A stretch of 64,000 nucleotides of DNA from an uncultured Acidobacteriaceae bacterium. GTDB lineage: Bacteria; Acidobacteriota; Terriglobia; Terriglobales; Acidobacteriaceae. The notes beneath the pieces were generated by a model, which saw only the letters and a program-made list of their open reading frames with translations, ran no database searches and was not told the origin of the DNA. Each line of letters begins with the position of its first letter. The stretch's first letter is position 1. The stretch covers positions 1-64,000 of the forward strand of contig CALFMO010000032.1 in the NCBI GenBank assembly GCA_937879855.1, given 5' to 3'. Of this stretch, positions 59,837 to 64,000 are shown piece after piece. Both the position numbers and the translations under genes were made by a program.

Positions 59837-59868
59837 ATAAGGGGAACTGGTTGGCAGTTCCCCTTATT
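59836..59868. terminator. Bidirectional terminator after integrase
   Basis: Perfect 14-bp stem AATAAGGGGAACTG / CAGTTCCCCTTATT with a 5-nt loop; starts at the last base of the stop codon. Confidence 0.8.
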
Positions 59869-59885
59869 GGACAGTTTTGGACAGT
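59864..59885 (+). promoter_or_regulatory. Putative integrase arm-type sites, right end
   Basis: TTATTGGACAG and GGACAGT, the same pair as at 28482-28504. Confidence 0.5.
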
Positions 59886-59923
59886 TGCTGCAAGTGCCCA
59901 ATTGCCCGTAACCTTATGATTGC

Positions 59924-59970
59924 GTTGGTTGCGGGGGGTGGATTTGAACCACCGACCTTTGGGTTATGAG
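59924..59970 (-). repeat. attR: 3' half of tRNA-Met(CAT)
   Basis: Identical over 47 bp to 28355-28401, same orientation. The bases after it (TACCACCATTAACGG) are not the 5' half of a tRNA, so the original tRNA gene is not restored here. Confidence 0.85.
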
Positions 59971-61530
59971 TACCACCATTAACGGAATCTAATGGACTTA
60001 CGCGGCGCAAAGAGTAACGTAATGTCCGCATCTGGAACTGACTGGAATTGCAGTTGCCCCTTTGTTGCCTCTGGGGCTTGGGACAACCTCGACAATGCGA
60101 TGAAACAGAGCTGCGCAGAAACGTAGGTTCAGCAACACGGCACATGAATGGCGGGTGTCCGACCGGGAACCAATACAACGATGTGCTGTTCCGGTGCATT
60201 CTTCCTCAAAACAATCCACGATGGAACGGTCCGGTGAAACCGAAATATGTGGGACTCATGTCGCCCTGCTCCGGGACGCCGACGCCGAAACCAGCAAGTC
60301 AACATCAAGGCGTCGGTCGATCGAGAACTTTCTCAAGGCAGCGGACGATCGGACGATCGCACTGTGCCGCTCGGCGAATGTTTGCGCCTTGCGGTTGATG
60401 CTCTTGAAGGGACTTGAACCCCCGCCGCCAGCCTTTTCAGCAGCTAGCAAAAACGTAGTTTCAACAACTTACAAGGTTTGGGTGGGCTGCATAACTACCG
60501 TAGAAACGGTACCAGACAGAGCGAGCTTGGGTTCGATTCTTGGGGTAGACGCGACGCTTCCTACACGTTGGAGATTCGTGGTGTCGTCTCCTGATTCTGT
60601 TTCGCCACAGGGCATTGCCCAAGAGCGTTTTGAGAATGAGAAATACAAACTAACATTTTAGATTTCTCAATCCTAACGGTTTTGGAAGCTGGGCAATGGA
60701 GGCGTGGAAATTCGGCCATAAGCTGTTTTCCTTTCGAAGAGAGGACTCAAACTGGAGTCTGCTCCGGATGGGTACGTTCCTTCATTCTCCCCATATATGC
60801 CCTGATCTCGTCGAAGTCCACGGGCGGAAATCATGGTGTCCACAGCAACGTCCATGGAGAGTGAAGCACACACCCCGCTCTAGAGCTGCCTGCGCGATGA
60901 GTAGTGCATCGCACGGACTACGATCCTCCGGTCAAGGATGCCAAGACCATTACGGAAATTGTGAACCGGGCCTTGCCAACGAGCGAGTACCGGGCACAAT
61001 TCGGTCATCTGGTGAAGTTGCGAAAACCCATGAAGCAGATCGACGAAGCCATCGTGTTGAGCAACGAGGTCCGAGGGAATTCGCAACGGTACGTTACCTA
61101 ACCGACGGGGAACGCGAGTGCTGTTTTCGGTCACAGATTCAGAATCTTCTCCCTCAGTAGCGGAACTGCGAGGTGCCAAGACGGCCCTCCAGCGCCTTAG
61201 CCTCAAAGGGCTCTTTATCTGCAGCAGCTTGGTCACGAGCTTACAGACTGTATCGGCACCCAACTTTCCTGTCGGAAAAGGCGATTTTCGACTTCGCGAT
61301 CTCTTTCGGCGATCTGACTCAATTAAGGAGGTTGGGTTCACGCACTGGACAGAAATGACAAAGCTACAGTCTTTTGATCAGTCAAGCTCACATGAATAGT
61401 CGACCGAAGACTTATCCGGCGTAATGCAATCGCAAGTGAGACTCTACGTCATTTACTGTATATCTCTGATCGCTGCGATTGCCGGGGCCCGTTGCCGGCA
61501 TGGAGAGGAATGAACCATGAACGCCAGAAG
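59971..61530. other. Degenerate region right of the island
   Basis: About 1.5 kb without a supported gene. A frame at 60904-61101 (EIVNRALPTSEYRAQFGHLV) looks partly coding. It contains the tRNA-Phe fragment at 60399 and probably remains of another integrated element. Confidence 0.4.
60399..60440 (-). repeat. 3' half of tRNA-Phe(GAA), attachment relic
   Basis: Minus strand from anticodon loop CTGAAAA through a 5-nt variable loop, T-arm (GGGGG, TTCAAGT, CCCTT) to acceptor CAAGAGC-A. The 5' half is absent. It is followed by GTTTCAACAACTTACAAG, which also follows the tRNA-Met fragment at 28402-28435. Confidence 0.65.
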
Positions 61531-62487
61531 CTATTGTTGCTGATGAGTCTCGGCTAACTCCGATTGGGTTTCATCAAGAAATTGGGACCACTCCTCGTCC
61601 GCGGCAAATTCCTCGTCGGGAGGGAGCACCGCTTGCGAGGGGGTCACGCGCACTCGGACCTGCAACTGAGTTTCCGCTTTTCCCTTCATCATACCCATGG
61701 TGGGCGGAACGTCGGCATAATCGCGGCCGATTGCGGTGCGAATGTGTTTCTCGCTTGCGATTGCATTCATTGTCGGATCAAAGCCGACCCATCCCAGCTT
61801 TGGGATTAACGCTTCGATCCAGGCGTGAGTGGCGCCGTCGGCCACCGAATCGCTTTCCTTGCTGTGGTAGAGGTATCCGCTCACGTAGCGGCAAGGAATT
61901 CTGGCATTTCTCACCAGAGCGATCATGATGTGGGCAAAGTCCTCGCATACGCCTTGCCGTGACTGTAGGGCATCTTCAATCGGCGAATTGACTCGGGTAC
62001 TTTTCTTCACATATTTAAAACTACGATGCACGCCGGAAGTGATATCCCGCAAAAATGCCAACGGGCTTCGCCTCCTCCTTTCGCTGGCTCCAATTTCCTC
62101 TGCCAACTTTTCAAGCTCAGGCGATGAGCGTGCAAAATGGCTGGGCATCAGCATGTCCCAGTAGTCCTTCTTTTCAAGAAGATCTTCCAATTCTTGCCAC
62201 ACTTCGTACTCCAAGTCTTCGGGGATCGAGGGCTGGGCTTCGATATTCACCAGCGCGTCGGAAATGATAGTGAGCTGGCCGTGCCGCGGAGGCAGGTCGA
62301 AGTGATGAACCAGATTGCCGTATGAATCCGTGTAGCCAAAAATGCGGGCGCGCGGGTTTACCGACAACTGGAAGACAAAGCACCTCTGATTGCCCTCGCT
62401 TCTGGGATGCATACGGACTTCCATCATGCTCTGCCAGACTGGGCGGCTGTAGCGATAGCACGTGAAGTGGCGAATGGCGTAGAACAT
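61531..62487 (-). CDS. Transglutaminase-like protease-fold protein
   Basis: 318 residues. The N-terminal beta domain (FYAIRHFTCYRYSRPVWQSM) precedes the catalytic core with Cys in SRQGVCEDFAHI, His in GATHAWIEAL and Asp in GWVGFDPTMN. It starts 1 bp from the end of the alpha-E gene; together with the ATP-grasp gene this is a widespread three-gene cluster thought to make or modify a peptide; its product is unknown. Confidence 0.85.
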   Translation of the reverse strand: MFYAIRHFTCYRYSRPVWQSMMEVRMHPRSEGNQRCFVFQLSVNPRARIFGYTDSYGNLVHHFDLPPRHGQLTIISDALVNIEAQPSIPEDLEYEVWQELEDLLEKKDYWDMLMPSHFARSSPELEKLAEEIGASERRRRSPLAFLRDITSGVHRSFKYVKKSTRVNSPIEDALQSRQGVCEDFAHIMIALVRNARIPCRYVSGYLYHSKESDSVADGATHAWIEALIPKLGWVGFDPTMNAIASEKHIRTAIGRDYADVPPTMGMMKGKAETQLQVRVRVTPSQAVLPPDEEFAADEEWSQFLDETQSELAETHQQQ

Positions 62488-63420
62488 TCAGTTTTGAAAG
62501 GCAACTTCGATCGGATATTCGATATAAAGTTCGTGTACAGCTGCGTGCAATTCGCTACATTGATCAATGATTGCAGCGAGGTATTGGTGCAACCCGCCGA
62601 TGATTTCATCGATTCGAGCATATGTGACCTTTGAGCGCAGGCGCCCCATCAATCGTTCGACGTTGTCCGTCCTGCGACTCAAGGAAAGGTCGCTAATTCC
62701 CGTCAAGGCCTCGTACATACGATCCACTGAGTAGCGAACGGAATAGGGAAACTCAGCTTTCAACAGCAGAAAATTCGCGATTCGTTCTGAGCGAAGTTCA
62801 GCGGTGCAGGCCTTGCAATAGGCTTCAAAGGCGGCGCAGCTGCTCAACAGGCCCACCCAATCCAGATCGTCCGGATGCTTGCCGATATCGAAGTAAGCGT
62901 CGAGCATCACGCAGAGATTGCAGGCTCGCTCAATATATTTGCCTAGCTGGATAAAATGCCAGGCTTCGTCGTGATTCATGGTTGCGGCGGCGATGCCGTT
63001 AAACCTGTAAGAGCCTTCGCGAACCAGGGTTACTACCCGCATCGCTTCAGCGTCATCATTGGGCTCAAGATCAATGCCGGTAACGTCGTGAAAAAGCCGA
63101 TTGAGGTGTTCCCACATCTCGGAGCTGATTTCCTCGCGAACCTGCCGCGCGTTTTCGCGGGCAGCTTTAATGCACTTCACAACGGAAAACGATCCCTCCA
63201 TGTCTGCGACCAGCAAGAAGAGAGCATGCTGGGGATCGACCTTGTTAGAAGCTACACCAGGAGCCAGCGAGGAGACCGCGTGAAACCAACGCTCCTCTGT
63301 GGAAAACTTCGCCGGATTCAAGATCAGGCCGTAAGTCGCCTTTAAAACGCGCGAGGCGTTATCCGCGCGCTCAAAATATCGGCTCATCCAGTAAAGGCAG
63401 TCGGCTACGCGGGAAAGCAT
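62488..63420 (-). CDS. Alpha-E domain protein
   Basis: 310 residues, nearly all helical: MLSRVADCLYWMSRYFERAD, NASRVLKATYGLILNP, and the conserved WHFIQLGKYIERACNLCVML. Always found with the circularly permuted ATP-grasp and transglutaminase genes. Biochemical role unknown. Confidence 0.85.
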   Translation of the reverse strand: MLSRVADCLYWMSRYFERADNASRVLKATYGLILNPAKFSTEERWFHAVSSLAPGVASNKVDPQHALFLLVADMEGSFSVVKCIKAARENARQVREEISSEMWEHLNRLFHDVTGIDLEPNDDAEAMRVVTLVREGSYRFNGIAAATMNHDEAWHFIQLGKYIERACNLCVMLDAYFDIGKHPDDLDWVGLLSSCAAFEAYCKACTAELRSERIANFLLLKAEFPYSVRYSVDRMYEALTGISDLSLSRRTDNVERLMGRLRSKVTYARIDEIIGGLHQYLAAIIDQCSELHAAVHELYIEYPIEVAFQN

Positions 63421-63467
63421 AAGATTGGAAAACCGGTATTCCTCATCTCAATCCGACCTTCACCAGC

Positions 63468-64000
63468 TCAGTTCTGCAAGACCCAGGTATCCTTCGAGCC
63501 GCCTCCTTGAGAGGAATTCACCACCAGCGAACCCTTTCGCAACGCCACTCGGGTCAGTCCGCCGGGCACGATTGTGATTTCTTCGCCGTAAAGAATATAG
63601 GGACGCAGATCGACATGGCGTGGCTCAATGATTCCGTCTACCAAGCAGGGGGCGGTTGAAAGATTGATGGTCGGTTGAGCGATGTAATTTCGCGGTTCAG
63701 CGTAGATCTTTTGACGAAATTCGGAGCGCTGCTGTTCGCTGCTATGTGGGCCGATCAGCATTCCATAACCGCCGGATTCACCCACGGCCTTCACGACGTA
63801 CTCCTCCAACTTCTGGCAGACGTGGTCCCGCTGCCCGCGATCGGACATCAATAAAGTTTCGACGTTTTCCAGAATCGGATCTTGATCAAGATAGTAGCGA
63901 ATGATTTTGGGAACAAAAGCGTAGATCGCTTTATCGTCAGCAACGCCCGTCCCTAGGGCATTGGCTAAGCCTACGTTTCCGGCACGGTAAGCGTTGAAAA
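63468..64000 (-). CDS. Circularly permuted ATP-grasp protein, C-terminal part
   Basis: The frame is open to the window edge: FNAYRAGNVGLANALGTGVA, DDKAIYAFVPKIIRYYLDQD, KAVGESGGYGMLIGPHSS, EIITIVPGGLTRVAL-type end SSQGGGSKDTWVL. About 177 C-terminal residues of a roughly 480-residue family; the 5' part is outside the window. A likely peptide ligase upstream of alpha-E and transglutaminase. Confidence 0.85.
   Translation of the reverse strand, partial: FNAYRAGNVGLANALGTGVADDKAIYAFVPKIIRYYLDQDPILENVETLLMSDRGQRDHVCQKLEEYVVKAVGESGGYGMLIGPHSSEQQRSEFRQKIYAEPRNYIAQPTINLSTAPCLVDGIIEPRHVDLRPYILYGEEITIVPGGLTRVALRKGSLVVNSSQGGGSKDTWVLQN

Noticed and set aside
58735..59919. Second long plus-strand frame inside the integrase
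   Set aside because: Frame-shifted shadow; all catalytic motifs are in the 58667 frame.
28355..60440. Intact tRNA genes at the tRNA-Met and tRNA-Phe sequences
   Set aside because: In all three places the acceptor 5' strand, D-arm and 5' anticodon stem are missing; they are 3' halves only.
61118..61399. Plus-strand 93-codon frame
   Set aside because: No start signal and no recognisable family; amino-acid pattern is ambiguous with the complement.
1..64000. CRISPR array or cas genes
   Set aside because: No regularly spaced short repeats and no Cas-like protein in any frame.

Overview
The window reads as chromosomal DNA of a soil or peat-type Acidobacteriota, probably Terriglobia. This rests on gene content only: DUF2934 and DUF5818-like small proteins, a subtilase ending in VVWG-type repeats, tandem PilZ-like proteins, many tiny zinc-ribbon proteins, and large secreted proteins of types I know from that phylum. 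No rRNA and no intact tRNA is present.

Layout. (1) 1-12.6 kb is loose accessory DNA: gene remnants (dienelactone hydrolase, DoxX), secreted proteins, an S8 protease and two PilZ-like proteins. (2) 12.6-25.3 kb is a cobalamin uptake and salvage locus: a cytoplasmic B12-binding protein, then cobU-cobB-btuF behind a sigma70-like promoter and a cobalamin riboswitch, then a second cobalamin riboswitch followed by btuB-btuC-btuD-cobT-cobS-cobC-pduO-bluB. Most joints in each block are stop/start overlaps. The series ends in a dead fragment of cobQ. (3) 25.4-28.1 kb is a decaying molybdate region: frameshifted modA, a molbindin, an apparent HTH-TOBE-oxidoreductase fusion and a broken histidine kinase. 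(4) 28.36-59.97 kb looks like an integrated genomic island. It is bounded by identical 47-bp direct repeats of the 3' half of a tRNA-Met(CAT) gene, with matching inner repeats at both ends and an excisionase/tyrosine-recombinase pair at the right edge. (5) 60.4 kb carries a 3' half of tRNA-Phe(GAA) followed by the same flank sequence, a likely scar or end of a related element. (6) 61.5-64 kb is the conserved transglutaminase / alpha-E / ATP-grasp cluster.

The island carries groES-groEL-GH130-GT4-GH130 in one direction, a protein with Ig-like and ice-binding-like (DUF3494) domains, a delta-9-type desaturase, a YihY membrane protein, a response regulator, two Crp/Fnr paralogues, a GerW/YtfJ homologue and more than a dozen very small proteins, many with zinc-ribbon cysteines. 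It also holds remnants of ssb, a CpaF/TrbB ATPase and a MobC-like gene.

The most unusual signal is regulatory. An 18-bp palindrome, CTGNTCAATNNTGANCAG, occurs about ten times in the island, nearly always in spaces upstream of genes. A ~70-bp leader is shared by three genes of two unrelated families, and a third shared upstream element precedes two more. This suggests an island-wide regulon, possibly run by the two Crp/Fnr proteins. Frameshifts are frequent in and outside the island. Some may be assembly errors, but others (lost CxxC pairs, missing gene halves, fused gene ends) are real decay.
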